Position numbers and translations under genes: made by a program. From positions 1,426,001 to 1,490,000 of the forward strand of contig CAWCHZ010000002.1 in NCBI GenBank assembly GCA_963795555.1: a DNA stretch of 64,000 nt, given 5' to 3'. Positions within the stretch are counted from its first letter, which is position 1, and each line of letters begins with the position of its first letter. The DNA is from CAWCHZ01 sp963795555. Lineage in GTDB: Bacteria > Actinomycetota > Thermoleophilia > Solirubrobacterales > Solirubrobacteraceae. Shown here in pieces: positions 39,561-48,841 of the stretch. The notes beneath the pieces were generated by a model. It was not told the origin of the DNA. It searched no databases and was given only the letters and a program-made list of their open reading frames with translations.

Positions 39561-39612
39561 CGCGACGGTGGGCGCAGACTGGCGCGACGGTGGGCGCAGA
39601 CTGGCGCGACGG
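39560..39612. repeat. 22-bp tandem repeat after sdhE
   Basis: GCGCGACGGTGGGCGCAGAC plus two further bases repeats at 39560 and 39582, with a partial third from 39604. It begins in the last base of the sdhE stop and fills the gap to a truncated methyltransferase gene. Confidence 0.9.
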
Positions 39613-39656
39613 AACCGCAGCACGGGTGAGTCTGCGAGCTGGACGGGGCGCAAATC

Positions 39657-39875
39657 GTGAGCATCGACCCGGTCGCTCAGCAGGGCTTCAGCGCGGCAGC
39701 CAGCGAGTACGAGTCGAGCCGGCCCGGCTACCCGGCGGTGGCCGTCGCCTGGCTGGTGGAGCAGCTGCGCCTCGACCAGCACAGCGTGGTCGGCGATGTT
39801 GGCGCCGGCACCGGCAAGCTGACGCGGCTGCTGATGGGGCGGGTTGGACGGGTGATCGCGGTCGAGCGGGTCTAG
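39657..39875 (+). pseudogene. Truncated class I SAM-dependent methyltransferase
   Basis: The 72-residue open frame reads MSIDPVAQQGFSAAASEYES, then VVGDVGAGTGKLTRLLMGRV, the N-terminal part and SAM-binding motif I of a methyltransferase normally about 250 residues long. It ends right after motif I at VIAVERV, where asd begins on the other strand. No downstream methyltransferase sequence is visible, so it is a remnant. Confidence 0.85.
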
Positions 39876-40915
39876 GCGGAAGTCGCGACGCCCGAGCGCA
39901 GCAGCCGGCGCTCGTGCAACAGCTCCGCGAGCTGCACGGCGTTCAGCGCCGCGCCCTTGCGCAGGTTGTCCCCGACCACCCAGAGGTTGAGCGTGCGCGG
40001 TGCGCTGGGGTCGCGCCGGATGCGCCCGACGAACACCTCGTCGCGCCCCGCCGCGTCGATCGCCAGCGGGTAGAGACCGTCGGCCGGCGCGTCGATCACA
40101 GCCACGCCGGGAGCCTCGCTCAGCAGCTCGCGGCAGCGCTCCGGGCTCAGCTCCGCGCGGGTCTGGACGTTCACGGACTCGGAGTGGCCGCGGATCACCG
40201 GCACCCGCACGCAGGTCGCGCTGATCGCCAGCTCCGGCTCACCGAGGATCTTGCGCGTCTCGGCCATCATCTTGCGCTCCTCGGTGGTGTAGTCGTCGCC
40301 GTCCCTGAAGGTCTCGACTTGCGGCAGCACGTTGAAGGCGATGCGGTGCGGGTAGACCGCGGGCTCGCCGGGGTCGACCTCGTGCAGCAGCGCGTGCGCC
40401 TGGCTGGTGAGCTCCTCGATCGCCGCCGCCCCGGTGCCCGAGACCGACTGGTAGGTCGAGACGACGACGCGCTCGAGCCCGACCGCGCGGCGGATCGGCG
40501 CGAGCGCGACGACCATCTGCATCGTCGAGCAGTTCGGGTTGGCGACGATCCCGCGATGGCCCTCGAGCGAATCCGGGTTGACCTCGGCGACGACGAGCGG
40601 CACGTCGGGCTCCATCCGCCAGGTCGAGGAGTTGTCGACCACGACCGCGCCCGCCTCGACGAAGCGCGGCGCCCACTCGCGCGAGACGCTCGAGCCGGCC
40701 GAGAACAGCGCGATGTCGAAGCCGCGGATCGCGTCCGCCGAGAGCGCGTTGACGGTCAGCTCACCGAGTGCGCTGGCGAGCTGGCGCCCAGCCGAGCGCT
40801 CCGACGCGAACGCGACCACCTCGCTGGCGGGAAAGTGGCGCTCGGCGAGGATCGTGAGCATCTCCGATCCGACGACGCCGGTGGCACCGACGACCGCGAC
40901 GCGACAGCCGCTCAT
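39872..40915 (-). CDS. asd: Aspartate-semialdehyde dehydrogenase
   Basis: Asd makes aspartate semialdehyde for lysine, threonine, methionine and peptidoglycan diaminopimelate. The 347-residue product has the NADP loop VVGATGVVGSEML, catalytic Cys129 in NPNCSTMQM, and VPVIRGHSESVNV. The ATG at 40913-40915 starts the conserved region. lysC lies just upstream on the same strand, forming the common lysC-asd pair. Its stop overlaps the truncated methyltransferase. Confidence 0.97.
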   Translation of the reverse strand: MSGCRVAVVGATGVVGSEMLTILAERHFPASEVVAFASERSAGRQLASALGELTVNALSADAIRGFDIALFSAGSSVSREWAPRFVEAGAVVVDNSSTWRMEPDVPLVVAEVNPDSLEGHRGIVANPNCSTMQMVVALAPIRRAVGLERVVVSTYQSVSGTGAAAIEELTSQAHALLHEVDPGEPAVYPHRIAFNVLPQVETFRDGDDYTTEERKMMAETRKILGEPELAISATCVRVPVIRGHSESVNVQTRAELSPERCRELLSEAPGVAVIDAPADGLYPLAIDAAGRDEVFVGRIRRDPSAPRTLNLWVVGDNLRKGAALNAVQLAELLHERRLLRSGVATSA

Positions 40916-40958
40916 CGCCGCGCGCCTTGAGACGGTCCGTCGCTGATGACGTGCGGTC

Positions 40959-42248
40959 TCACCGACGCGCCCCCTGCCCAGCGGGCGGGGCGAACGGATG
41001 CTCGGCGCGCACCGTGTCGGCCTGGCCACCCAGCTCGAACGCCGAGTGCAGCGCGCGCACCGCGTCGGGGACCTGGTCGCCGCGGATCACGCAGGAGATC
41101 TTGATCGGCGAGGTGGAGATCATCTCGATGTTGATCCCGCGCGCGCCGAGCGTCTCGAAGACCTTCGCCGCGACGCCGGGGTGCGAGCGCATCCCCGCGC
41201 CGATGATCGAGACCTTGCCCATCTCGGGCTCGGTCGTGACCTCGGCGATGCCGAGCTCGGCGACGAGCGGCGCGAGCACGCTGCGCGCGGTGTGCACGTC
41301 GTCGCGCGGCACGGTGAAGGACATGTCGGCGCGGTGCTCGCCGCCGGCAATCGGCTCGTTCTGGATGATCATGTCGACGTTGACGTTGTGCTCGGCCAGG
41401 CAGCCGAAGATGCGCCCGGCGGTGCCGGGCTGGTTGGGGACGCCCAGCAGGCTGACGCGGGCCTCCTCGGTCGAATGCGTAACTGCGGTGATCAGTGGTT
41501 GTTCCAAGGTCTCGTCCTCTGCGACCACAACGGTACCGGGGGCATCATCGAAGCTGGAGCGACAGTGGATTCGCACGCCGTGATTGCGGGCGTACTCGAC
41601 CGAGCGCAGCTGCAGCACCTTCGCGCCGGATGCCGCCATCTCCAGCATCTCCTCGAACGAGACGACCGGCAGCTTGCGGGCGTTGGGGACCAGGCGCGGA
41701 TCGGCGCTGAAGACGCCGGCGACGTCGGTGTAGATCTCGCAGACCTCGGCGCCGACCGCGGCCGCCAGCGCCACCGCGGTCGTGTCCGAGCCGCCACGGC
41801 CCAGGGTTGTGACGTCACGAGTGGTCGAGATGCCCTGGAAGCCGGCGACGAGCACGATCGCACCGTCGTCGAGCGCCTGCGTGATTCGCTCGGCGCGGAC
41901 GTCGAGGATGCGCGCCTTGGTGTGGGAGGTGTCGGTGACGATGCCGGCCTGCGAGCCGGTCAGGGAGATCGCGCGGTGACCGAGATCGTTGATCGCCATC
42001 GCGCACAGCGCGCAGGACTGGCGCTCGCCGGTCGACAGCAGCATGTCCAGCTCGCGCGGATCCGGGTGCTCGGAGATCTCCTGCGCCATCGCGATCAGCT
42101 CGTCGGTCGTCTTGCCGCGCGCCGACAGGACCGCGACCACGCGCCTGCCCGCCTCCTTCTGGCGCACGATGCGCTGGGCGGCGCGCTTGAGGCGCTCGGC
42201 ATCGGCGACCGACGTCCCGCCGAACTTCATCACCATGGTCTCCGGCAT
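40959..42248 (-). CDS. lysC: Aspartate kinase
   Basis: Aspartate kinase commits aspartate to the lysine/threonine/methionine branch. The kinase domain has MVMKFGGTSVADAERLK, AGFQGIS and TTLGRGGSDTTAVALA. The C-terminal half carries two ACT domains (from LLGVPNQPGTAGRIFGCLAE, then VSIIGAGMRSHPGVAAKVFE) that bind the feedback inhibitor. At 429 residues it is the normal monofunctional kinase. No internal start for a separate beta subunit was assessed. asd follows. Confidence 0.97.
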   Translation of the reverse strand: MPETMVMKFGGTSVADAERLKRAAQRIVRQKEAGRRVVAVLSARGKTTDELIAMAQEISEHPDPRELDMLLSTGERQSCALCAMAINDLGHRAISLTGSQAGIVTDTSHTKARILDVRAERITQALDDGAIVLVAGFQGISTTRDVTTLGRGGSDTTAVALAAAVGAEVCEIYTDVAGVFSADPRLVPNARKLPVVSFEEMLEMAASGAKVLQLRSVEYARNHGVRIHCRSSFDDAPGTVVVAEDETLEQPLITAVTHSTEEARVSLLGVPNQPGTAGRIFGCLAEHNVNVDMIIQNEPIAGGEHRADMSFTVPRDDVHTARSVLAPLVAELGIAEVTTEPEMGKVSIIGAGMRSHPGVAAKVFETLGARGINIEMISTSPIKISCVIRGDQVPDAVRALHSAFELGGQADTVRAEHPFAPPAGQGARR

Positions 42249-42271
42249 GCGGCCGAGAGGCTAGCGGGGCT

Positions 42272-42874
42272 TCAGAGCGCCCGTCGTCCGGCGAGCGCCT
42301 TGCCGAGCGTCACCTCGTCGGCGTATTCCAGGTCCGCGCCGACGGGCAGGCCGCTGGCCAGCCGCGTCACCGTCAGCTCGGGGGCCCGCTCGCGCAGCTC
42401 GTGCGCGATGTGCAGCGCGGTCGCCTCCCCGGTCGTCGTCGGGTTGGTCGCCAGCACGACCTCACGCACCCCGCCGCGCGCCACCCGCTCGTAGAGCTCG
42501 CCGATGCGCAGATCCTCGGGGTCGACGCCGTCGATCGGCGACAGCGCGCCGCCCAGCACGTGATAGAGCCCGCGGTACTCGTGTGTGCGTTCGACCGGGA
42601 TCACGTCGCCGGGCTCCTCGACGACGCAGATCAGGCTGACGTCGCGCTGGGCGTCCTGGCAGATCCGGCAGCGCGGGCCGTCGGCGAGGTTGAAGCAGAC
42701 CTCGCAGACGCCGATGCGCTGCTTGACCTCGCGGATCGCATCGGCGAGCGCCAGCGCCTCGTCCTCGGGCACGCGCAGCAGGTGGAAGGCGAGGCGCTGA
42801 GCGGTCCGCGCGCCGATGCCCGGCAGCCGGGCGAGCTCGCTGATCAGGCGCTGGACGGGTGGCGGGCTGGACAT
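42272..42874 (-). CDS. recR: Recombination mediator RecR
   Basis: RecR forms a clamp with RecO/RecF in gap repair. The 200-residue product has the helix-hairpin-helix region LARLPGIGARTAQRLAFHLL, the C4 zinc finger CEVCFNLADGPRCRICQD, and the Toprim motif LICVVEEPGDVIPVER. Length is normal. It follows dnaX and ybaB in the well-known bacterial order. Confidence 0.97.
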   Translation of the reverse strand: MSSPPPVQRLISELARLPGIGARTAQRLAFHLLRVPEDEALALADAIREVKQRIGVCEVCFNLADGPRCRICQDAQRDVSLICVVEEPGDVIPVERTHEYRGLYHVLGGALSPIDGVDPEDLRIGELYERVARGGVREVVLATNPTTTGEATALHIAHELRERAPELTVTRLASGLPVGADLEYADEVTLGKALAGRRAL

Positions 42875-42919
42875 CGGGCGGTGTTGGCTGTCGGCTGGTG
42901 CGGTGAGTTCCGTGCGAGC

Positions 42920-43252
42920 CTAGAGGCCGAGGCCACCGAGGCCCGGCAGCTGCCCGAGGCCGCCGGTGATGCCACCCATGCGCGAGGCGACCAGCTCCTG
43001 GGCGGAGCGCAGCGCCTCGTTGGTCGCTGCCATCACCATGTCCTGCAGCAGCTCGACGTCATCGGGATCAACGGCCTGCGGGTCGATCCGCACGTCCTTC
43101 ACCACAAGGTCGCCCGAGACGCTGACGGTCACCATGCCGCCGCCAGCCGACGCCTCGACGCGCTCGTCCTTGAGCTTCTCCTGCGCGGCGAGCATGTCCT
43201 GTTGCATCTTCTGCACCTGCTTGAGCATCTGCTGCATGTTGGGTTGAGGCAT
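42920..43252 (-). CDS. ybaB: YbaB/EbfC nucleoid-associated protein
   Basis: This small dimeric DNA-binding protein (110 residues) begins MPQPNMQQMLKQVQKMQQDM with a long helix, then VEASAGGGMVTVSVSGDLVV, the family's beta region. It lies between dnaX and recR, its standard location. Confidence 0.95.
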   Translation of the reverse strand: MPQPNMQQMLKQVQKMQQDMLAAQEKLKDERVEASAGGGMVTVSVSGDLVVKDVRIDPQAVDPDDVELLQDMVMAATNEALRSAQELVASRMGGITGGLGQLPGLGGLGL

Positions 43253-43343
43253 CGGCGCCTACCTTCCTGTCGCTGTCCTGGCTGTAGCGCCCGGCCGGCG
43301 CGCGCTGGCGCCGGTGCCACCTGGCGTCGTCCGCGCATGGCGC

Positions 43344-45125
43344 CTAGTGCGCGTCGGGCTCGATCTCCTCGGCATCGAAGGCCGTCATGAAGCGCTGCAC
43401 CCACTCCTCGCCCGAGAGCGAGACATCATCCTCACCGACCGCCTGGCCGACCCGGTCCTCGCGCAGCTCGTAGGCGACCGCGACGCGCGTCCCGGCGACG
43501 GCATCGATGGCCGCCGTCAGCGCTTGACGGCTGGCCTGGGACTCGGCCTTGCGCTTCAGGAACTCGGCGGACTCCGGGAAGGCGAGCGTCAGGTCGTGGC
43601 CGGCGCAGCGCACCGGCCGCGCGCGCGCGAGGATCGCCGACAGCATCGCGTTCTCAGCGGCGACGTTCTCGACGACCGCGGGCCAGAGTCGCTGGATGCG
43701 CTCGAGATCCAGCTCGACGGGTGGGGCGTCGGGGGGCGATTGGGCAGCCGCCTTGGGGGGCGACTGAGCACTCGCCGCAGCGGGCGCTTGGGCAGCGGCC
43801 GCCGGAGGGGGTTGATCGGCGACCAGCTGGGCCGGGGCCGGCGGGGGCGCGACCGGCTGCGGCTCGGTTGACCGCTCGGGGGTCGACGGCGCGGGGGTCG
43901 ACGGTGCGGGGGTCGATGGGGCCGAGGTCGGCGGGGCGCTGACGCCCGGGTCGGCGGCCGCCGGGCGGCCACCGACCGCCAGCCGCGCCTCGAGGCGCTC
44001 GATGCGTGCCATCAGCGCCTGCAGCGAGGCCTCGCTCGCCGGCACGGCGGCCTTGACGAGCGCCAGCTCGAGCTGGACGCGCGGGTCGGCGCCCGCCTTG
44101 ATCGCCTCCAACGCCGCCGCGAGAGCGTCGAGCAGGCGAACCACGTCAGCGCCGGCCACGCGCGCCGCCTGAGCGGCAAGACGCTCGTCGCGCTCAGCGG
44201 TCAGGCGCAGCTCAGCGGGCACCTCGCCCAGCATTCCCACGACGAGCAGCTCGCGCGCGTGGGCCTCCAGATCGCGCAGGAAGCCCATCGCGTCACGCCC
44301 TGAGTCGGCGAGACGCCCCACCACCAGCAGCGCCGCTCGCGCATCCCCGGCCGCCACGGCGTCGACCGCCTCGAACAGCAGCTCGGCGTCGGTCACTCCC
44401 AGCACCGCCATGACGTCCTCGAGCGCGATCTGCGCGCCGCCATAGGTGACGAGCTGCTCGAGCGTCCCCAGCGCGTCACGGAAGGAGCCGGTCGCCGCGC
44501 GCGCGATCAGGCCGGCCGCGGCATCGGGCAGTGCGATCCCCTCGGCATCGGCGGCGCGCCGCAGCACGGTCGCGATCTGATCGATCGTGGGGCGCGCGAA
44601 GTCGAAGCGGTGGCAGCGATCGACGACCGTCGGCAGGACCTTCTGGGCATCGGTCGTGGCAAGCACGAAGATCGTGTTGGGGGGAGGCTCCTCGAGTGTC
44701 TTGAGGAACGCATTCCAGGCCTGCGAGGAGAGCATGTGCGCCTCGTCGAGGATGTAGACCTTGCTGCGCCCCGACACCGGCGCGTAGGCGACGCGCTCGC
44801 GCAGCTCACGGATGTCGTCGACCGAGTTGTTCGATGCGGCATCCATCTCGATCACGTCCAGCGACGTGGCGTTCGCGATCGCCTGGCAGGAGGCGCAGGT
44901 GCCGCACGGCTCGACGGTCGGGCCGCGCTCGCAGTTCAGGCAGGCGGCGAGGATCTTCGCCATGCTCGTCTTGCCCGTGCCGCGCGAGCCGACGAAGAGG
45001 TAGGCGTGATGGACCTTGCCCTGCTGGACCGCGTTGCGCAGCGTCCGTACGACGTGCTCCTGGCCGACCACGTCGGCGAAGCTGCGCGGGCGGTGGCGAC
45101 GGTAGAGCGAGGGGGCGTCCGACAC
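43344..45125 (-). CDS. dnaX: DNA polymerase III gamma/tau subunit
   Basis: DnaX is the clamp-loader ATPase. The AAA+ domain has Walker A VGSRGTGKTS (about 45-54), zinc ligands C65, C74, C77 and C80, and ILDEAHMLSSQAWNAFLK. Oligomerisation and Pro/Ala/Ser-rich linker regions follow (about 400-480), then a C-terminal domain (about 480-593). I see no obvious slippery site for a short gamma form. The start is GTG 45123-45125. ybaB and recR follow in the usual order. ffs, which normally adjoins it, is separated by the amidase scar. Confidence 0.95.
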   Translation of the reverse strand: MSDAPSLYRRHRPRSFADVVGQEHVVRTLRNAVQQGKVHHAYLFVGSRGTGKTSMAKILAACLNCERGPTVEPCGTCASCQAIANATSLDVIEMDAASNNSVDDIRELRERVAYAPVSGRSKVYILDEAHMLSSQAWNAFLKTLEEPPPNTIFVLATTDAQKVLPTVVDRCHRFDFARPTIDQIATVLRRAADAEGIALPDAAAGLIARAATGSFRDALGTLEQLVTYGGAQIALEDVMAVLGVTDAELLFEAVDAVAAGDARAALLVVGRLADSGRDAMGFLRDLEAHARELLVVGMLGEVPAELRLTAERDERLAAQAARVAGADVVRLLDALAAALEAIKAGADPRVQLELALVKAAVPASEASLQALMARIERLEARLAVGGRPAAADPGVSAPPTSAPSTPAPSTPAPSTPERSTEPQPVAPPPAPAQLVADQPPPAAAAQAPAAASAQSPPKAAAQSPPDAPPVELDLERIQRLWPAVVENVAAENAMLSAILARARPVRCAGHDLTLAFPESAEFLKRKAESQASRQALTAAIDAVAGTRVAVAYELREDRVGQAVGEDDVSLSGEEWVQRFMTAFDAEEIEPDAH

Positions 45126-45240
45126 GGGAAGGCCAGTCTAGCCGGCCTCACGGAGCGCCTGGCGAGCCTTCCCAGGACCCGGACGCGGGCCCGCTCAGGC
45201 AGCGTCCTGGCGAGCCTCCCGCTGGCCTTGCCGCGGCCAC

Positions 45241-46430
45241 TCACGGCGCGATGGCCACCTGCCGCTCACGCTCGTAGCCGGCGCCGACTCGCAGCACGAG
45301 ATCATCGCGGAAGCGCGCAGCGACGATCTGGATGCCGACGGGCATTCCGCCCGCAAGCCCGCATGGGACGCTCAGCGCGGGGTGCCCGGTGTAGTTGAAG
45401 GGCACGGTGTTGCGGATGATCGTCGCGAGGTCCGGCGCCGCGCCGCCAAACAGCGTCTGCTCGACTGCGTCGCGGTACGACTCCGGTGGATGGAAGCGCT
45501 GGACCGGCAGCAACGACGTCGGCATGACGAGCACATCCACCTCCTCGAACGTGCGGTCATAGGCAGCGATGAACTGCCGTTTGAGGTTCTGAGCCCTGGC
45601 GTACAGGCGTCCGTGGTAGTAGCGCCGCAGGTATGCGCCGGTGATCAAGCTGCGCTTGACGTTGAGCGGCAGCTCGTGCCCATTGGTCTGCTTGGCCCGG
45701 CCGATCGCGTTCATCAACGATGTGGGGTAGTACGAGCTCGCGAACGCGCCACCGAGGTTCGTCTCGAACATCAGCCAGAGGCCCTCTGACCACAACGGGC
45801 TGATCGGCAGCGTCGCCAGCTCGTGCAGCGGAACGGACACGCCGCGCACGAGGGCGCCCTGGCCGGCGAGCTGGTCGATCGCGGCCCGCACGGTCGCGGC
45901 GACTGCGTTGTCGCAGCCGGCGGCCTCGAAGCCCTCATCGAGAACGCCGACCCGCAGACCATCGACCCCCTCGGAGACCGCCTCGAGGTAGTCGGGCAGC
46001 TGAGCGGGAACGTCGCGTTGACGTGGATCGAAATCGTCGCGGCCGGCGACGACCGCCAGCGCGGCTGCGACCTCCGTCACCGTGCGCGCGATCGGCCCGC
46101 TGTAATCGACCACCGGATCGAGCGCGAAGACGCCGCTGTGAGGTATCAAACCGTGCGTCGCCTTGAGGCCAACGACGCCACACCAGGCAGCCGGAAGCCG
46201 GATCGAGCCACCCTGGTCGCCGCCGAACGCGATGTCGACGGCTCCGCTGGCCACCGCCACCGCCGAGCCTTGGGAGGAGCCGCCGGTCAGATACGCGTCG
46301 CCGTGCGGGTTCAGCGTGCGGCCGAAGTCTCCAATCCCACCCCAGCCGTAGCCACCGAACGAGAACCCGTCCATGTTCGTCTTGCCGACGATCCGCGCCC
46401 CGGCATCCAGGAGCCGGATCGTGATCGTGA
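45241..46430 (-). pseudogene. Amidase-signature enzyme lacking its N-terminus
   Basis: The matching sequence starts at about IRLLDAGARIVGKTNMDGFS (46430 downward) and continues with GGSSQGSAVAVASGAVDIAF, GGDQGGSIRLPAAW and a normal C-terminus. The first 80-100 residues, which contain the catalytic lysine of the Ser-cisSer-Lys triad, are absent. In-frame sequence further upstream does not resemble an amidase and reads through the opposing gene. The remaining enzyme should be inactive. The lost 5' end meets the truncated amidohydrolase. Confidence 0.85.
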
Positions 46431-47049
46431 GCGGGACGGCCGGGCTGGCGGTCCTGCGCACGGCCAGCGAGGTCGCGCGCGAGCTCGACATGCCGCTGAT
46501 GGTCCATCTGGACCTGCCGCCCCCGGGCTGGACGAGGTCCTCGCCATGCTGAGGCCAGGCGACATCCTGACGCACTGCATGCGTCCCTCACCGAACGCGC
46601 CGACCACCCGCGACGAGGTCCGTCCCTCGCTGCTGGCGGCGCGCGAGCGTGGGGTCCTGCTCGACGTCGGGCACGGCGCGCGGTCCTTCTCGTTCAGATC
46701 GGCCGACGCGCTGCTGGCGGCGGGGGTCTGCCCGGACACCATCTCCAGCGACGTGCACGTCCTGAGCGTGGACGGGCCCGCGCACGACCTGCTCCACACG
46801 ATGTCCAAGCTGCTGGCACTGGGAATGCCCCTCGAGCAGGTCATCGCCGCAACGACGTCGCGCGCTGCGCTGGCGCTGCGACGATCGGACCTGGGCAGTC
46901 TCGGGCTGGGGCAGCGAGCGGAGGCCACGATCATCTCCGTGGTCGAGGAGCCCTTCGCGATGCGCGATGGCGAGGGTGTCGAGCGGCATGCGGGTCATCG
47001 ATTGAAGCTCGAAGGGCGGGTGATCGACGGTCGGATCGCCCGCCCCTGA
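46421..47049 (+). pseudogene. Dihydroorotase-like amidohydrolase lacking its N-terminus, with a frameshift
   Basis: From about 46421 one frame gives VSGTAGLAVLRTASEVAREL then MPLMVHL. At 46520-46528, in CCCCGGG, the frame changes and continues LDEVLAMLRPGDILTHCMRP, VLLDVGHGARSFSFRSADAL, TISSDVHV and SKLLALGMPLEQVI. These are the C-terminal metal-ligand and barrel segments of EF_0837/PRK09237-type amidohydrolases. About half the protein is missing, including the first HxH motif. It is the partner of the amidase scar. Confidence 0.85.
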
Positions 47050-47070
47050 CGGCCGCCCGGGACGGCGCAG

Positions 47071-47348
47071 CGGACCGTGCACCCTCCGTCGAGGCGGTTC
47101 CCCGAGGCGCTTCGTCGCTCCTGCGCTCCGGTCGGGCTGTCCCAGTCGCGCCTGGAGGTGACCGCTTAAGGCTGCTTCCTTCCGGACCTGACCTGGTTCA
47201 CGGGTCTCCACCGCGTGGGACCCGGCCATCAACGCGCCCGAGCGGCGTGCTGACCCCGGGGGCCGGACCCCTCGGAAGGGAGTTCAGCCCCGCTAGAGCG
47301 GATTGCGGGTGCAGGGCACCGCTACCTCCCCGCCTAGCACGGTCCGAG
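47071..47348 (-). ncRNA. ffs: Signal recognition particle RNA, large type
   Basis: The minus strand shows the SRP54-binding core ACCAGGTCAGGTCCGGAAGG followed by AAGCAGCC (47169-47206). It also shows an Alu-domain-like 5' part, GTGCTAGGCGGGGAGGTAGC followed by GGTGCCCTGC (47308-47340). The ends pair perfectly: CGGACCGTGC (5', 47337-47346) with GCACGGTCCG (3', 47071-47080). Total length is about 278 nt, which is right for the large bacterial type. The ends are therefore set by pairing, give or take a few bases. It lies in the ffs-dnaX-ybaB-recR neighbourhood. Confidence 0.93.
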
Positions 47349-47514
47349 CAGCATCCTAGACGGTCCGGCGCGTTGGGCGGCTGATGCCGACCGACGTGGA
47401 CGAGGTCCACAGGCGGGGCCCCGAGCGTCCGCGCAGCTCGCGGCGGAGGGCATCCCGCGGCCGGCCGCGCCCCCACGCGGGCTCGTATCATGTCGGGTGC
47501 GCCGAACGGCGCGA

Positions 47515-47586
47515 GGGCGCGTAGCTCAGTGGGAGAGCGCTCGCTTCACACGCGAGAGGTCGCTGGTTCGAGCCCAGCCGTGCCCA
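47515..47586 (+). tRNA. tRNA-Val (anticodon CAC)
   Basis: The cloverleaf has acceptor GGGCGCG/CGTGCCC, D arm AGCTCAGTGGGAGAGC, anticodon stem CTCGC/GCGAG with loop TTCACAC (anticodon CAC), T arm GCTGG-TTCGAGC-CCAGC, and discriminator A. Its 3' 43 bases form part of a 45-bp direct repeat that occurs again at 49165. Confidence 0.97.
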
Positions 47587-47588
47587 TC
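47544..47588 (+). repeat. attL-like repeat: 3' end of tRNA-Val
   Basis: The 45 bp from the anticodon loop to 2 bp past the tRNA gene are repeated without a mismatch at 49165-49209, 1621 bp away. A tRNA 3' end used as a direct repeat is the standard footprint of tyrosine-recombinase integration. Confidence 0.9.
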
Positions 47589-47592
47589 CTCG

Positions 47593-47619
47593 AAAGCCCT
47601 GGAAATCCGGGGCTTTTTT
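47593..47619 (+). terminator. Rho-independent terminator after tRNA-Val
   Basis: AAAGCCC (47593-47599) pairs with GGGCTTT (47610-47616) and the stem runs directly into a T-rich tail. This is the clearest intrinsic terminator in the window. Confidence 0.85.
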
Positions 47620-47688
47620 GTTGGGCGGGGCTTCGAGGGGCTGGCTGGCGACGGGCTTTGGAGGGCGCTGGTGCCCAATGGTGCCCAT

Positions 47689-48019
47689 TCAGCTGCCCCT
47701 ACGAGCGCGGCGAGGCGGGCGCGGGATTCGGGGTCGCGGCGCACTGCGTGGCGGTAGACGCGCAGGGTGAAGCCGGGGTCGGTGTCGACGTGCTCTTCGG
47801 GAAAGGCCTCGCGCAGACGCCCGACCCAACGCTCGGCAGCCGCCGCGGGCATCGGCTTTCTCGCGTTGGAGGACGCGCTGGGCTTCGGAGAGCAGCTCAT
47901 CGCTCCAGAGCAGCATCAGCATCCGTTGCTCAGCCGCGATGCGTCCGAGCAACTCGTAGAGGATGTGGGAGAAGATGACGTCGGTGTCGAGGACCGCGCG
48001 GCGCGGCCGTCCGGCTCAC
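47689..48019 (-). pseudogene. Decayed PIN-domain toxin
   Basis: Pieces of one PIN protein lie in two frames: AVLDTDVIFSHILYELLGRI to LLSEAQRVLQREK, then a one-base shift near 47860 and PMPAAAAERWVGRLREAFPE, EEHVDTD. The expected GTG start overlaps the HTH gene's stop but is out of frame with the first piece. The C-terminal PIN acidic motif is not seen. With at least two disruptions and a lost end, it is not functional as written. Confidence 0.75.
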
Positions 48020-48361
48020 TCAAGCGGAGCGCCCAGCGCGTCCAGTGACCGTGAGAACGCGTCGGAGCGCTCGCGGGCGCGCTCGCGGCGCTCCTCGAAC
48101 GCAAGCACCGACCCGACCGGGATCTGCCAGTAGCTCGACCCGGGCAGCTTCTGCGCCTCCAGCTCACCGGGGTTGATCAGCCGCACGACATGCTGACGCG
48201 AGAACCCAAGCCGATCAGCAGCCTGCTGCGGCGACAGCAGCTCCTGCTCCTCGGCGACCGTCACGGCAACGTGCTTGCCCTCGCCCAAGGAGGCGGTCGA
48301 TCTCCTCAACCACCAGGCTCGAGCGGTCACGAGCATCCGGATCGAGATGGACAATCTTCAT
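48016..48361 (-). pseudogene. Excisionase-type HTH antitoxin, frameshifted
   Basis: Starting at ATG 48359-48361 the sequence reads MKIVHLDPDARDRSSLVVEE then IDRLLG, and one base too many around 48286-48293 is needed to continue with GKHVAVTVAEEQELLSPQQA, ADRLGFSRQHVVRLI and LPGSSYWQIPVGSVLAFEER. The latter is the MerR-like excisionase-family helix-turn-helix used as antitoxins to PIN toxins. The decayed PIN gene follows directly with a stop/start overlap. Either a sequence error or real decay is possible. Confidence 0.75.
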
Positions 48362-48424
48362 GACGCAACACTAGAACAAGCTGTCCTACCTGCACATCAC
48401 GACTCGGCGCTACAACGTAGTCCC

Positions 48425-48841
48425 CTACTCCACGACAGCGTCCGCGAGCTGTCGGGGCGTCCAGACCGGCGGTGTGGCGAGGGCGGCATCGAGGAGGTCG
48501 CGATCCAGCGTGACGAGCGCGTCCACCTGCTCTCGACTCGCGAGCGCGACGAGGTAGTCGTCATCTGGATCACGGGTGAGCGGCGGCACGTCCGTGGGAT
48601 CTATCGCGGCAGTGGCGTGGCGTTTGATCCGCGCAACGTATTCCCCCACCACGCGTGCATCGATGTAGCGGCGGAACTTCGGTCGTGCCAGCACCCGCTC
48701 TAGCTCGGCGAGCAGAAGCGGGCAGACGACGACCTCGATCTTGTCGTCGACGAAGGCGCGCACCACCCGGTCCGGCGCTGAGCCCCGTTGGCCGATGAGC
48801 GCGGAGACGAAGACGCTCGGGTCGATGACGACGCGGATCAC
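48425..48841 (-). CDS. PIN-family toxin component
   Basis: The 138-residue product begins MIRVVIDPSVFVSALI with the first PIN Asp (residue 7), then LAELERVLARPKFRRYI, and LTRDPDDDYLVALASREQVD followed by ALVTLDRDLLD with the later acidic residues. It belongs to the putative toxin-antitoxin PIN family with a DPSV rather than DTNV start. The GTG start overlaps the antitoxin's TGA. It lies on the tRNA-Val island. The active site appears complete. Confidence 0.88.
   Translation of the reverse strand: MIRVVIDPSVFVSALIGQRGSAPDRVVRAFVDDKIEVVVCPLLLAELERVLARPKFRRYIDARVVGEYVARIKRHATAAIDPTDVPPLTRDPDDDYLVALASREQVDALVTLDRDLLDAALATPPVWTPRQLADAVVE

Noticed and set aside
47134..47226. Small (about 95-nt) SRP RNA limited to the conserved core
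   Set aside because: The Alu-like 5' part and perfectly paired ends at 47071-47080 and 47337-47346 support the large form instead.
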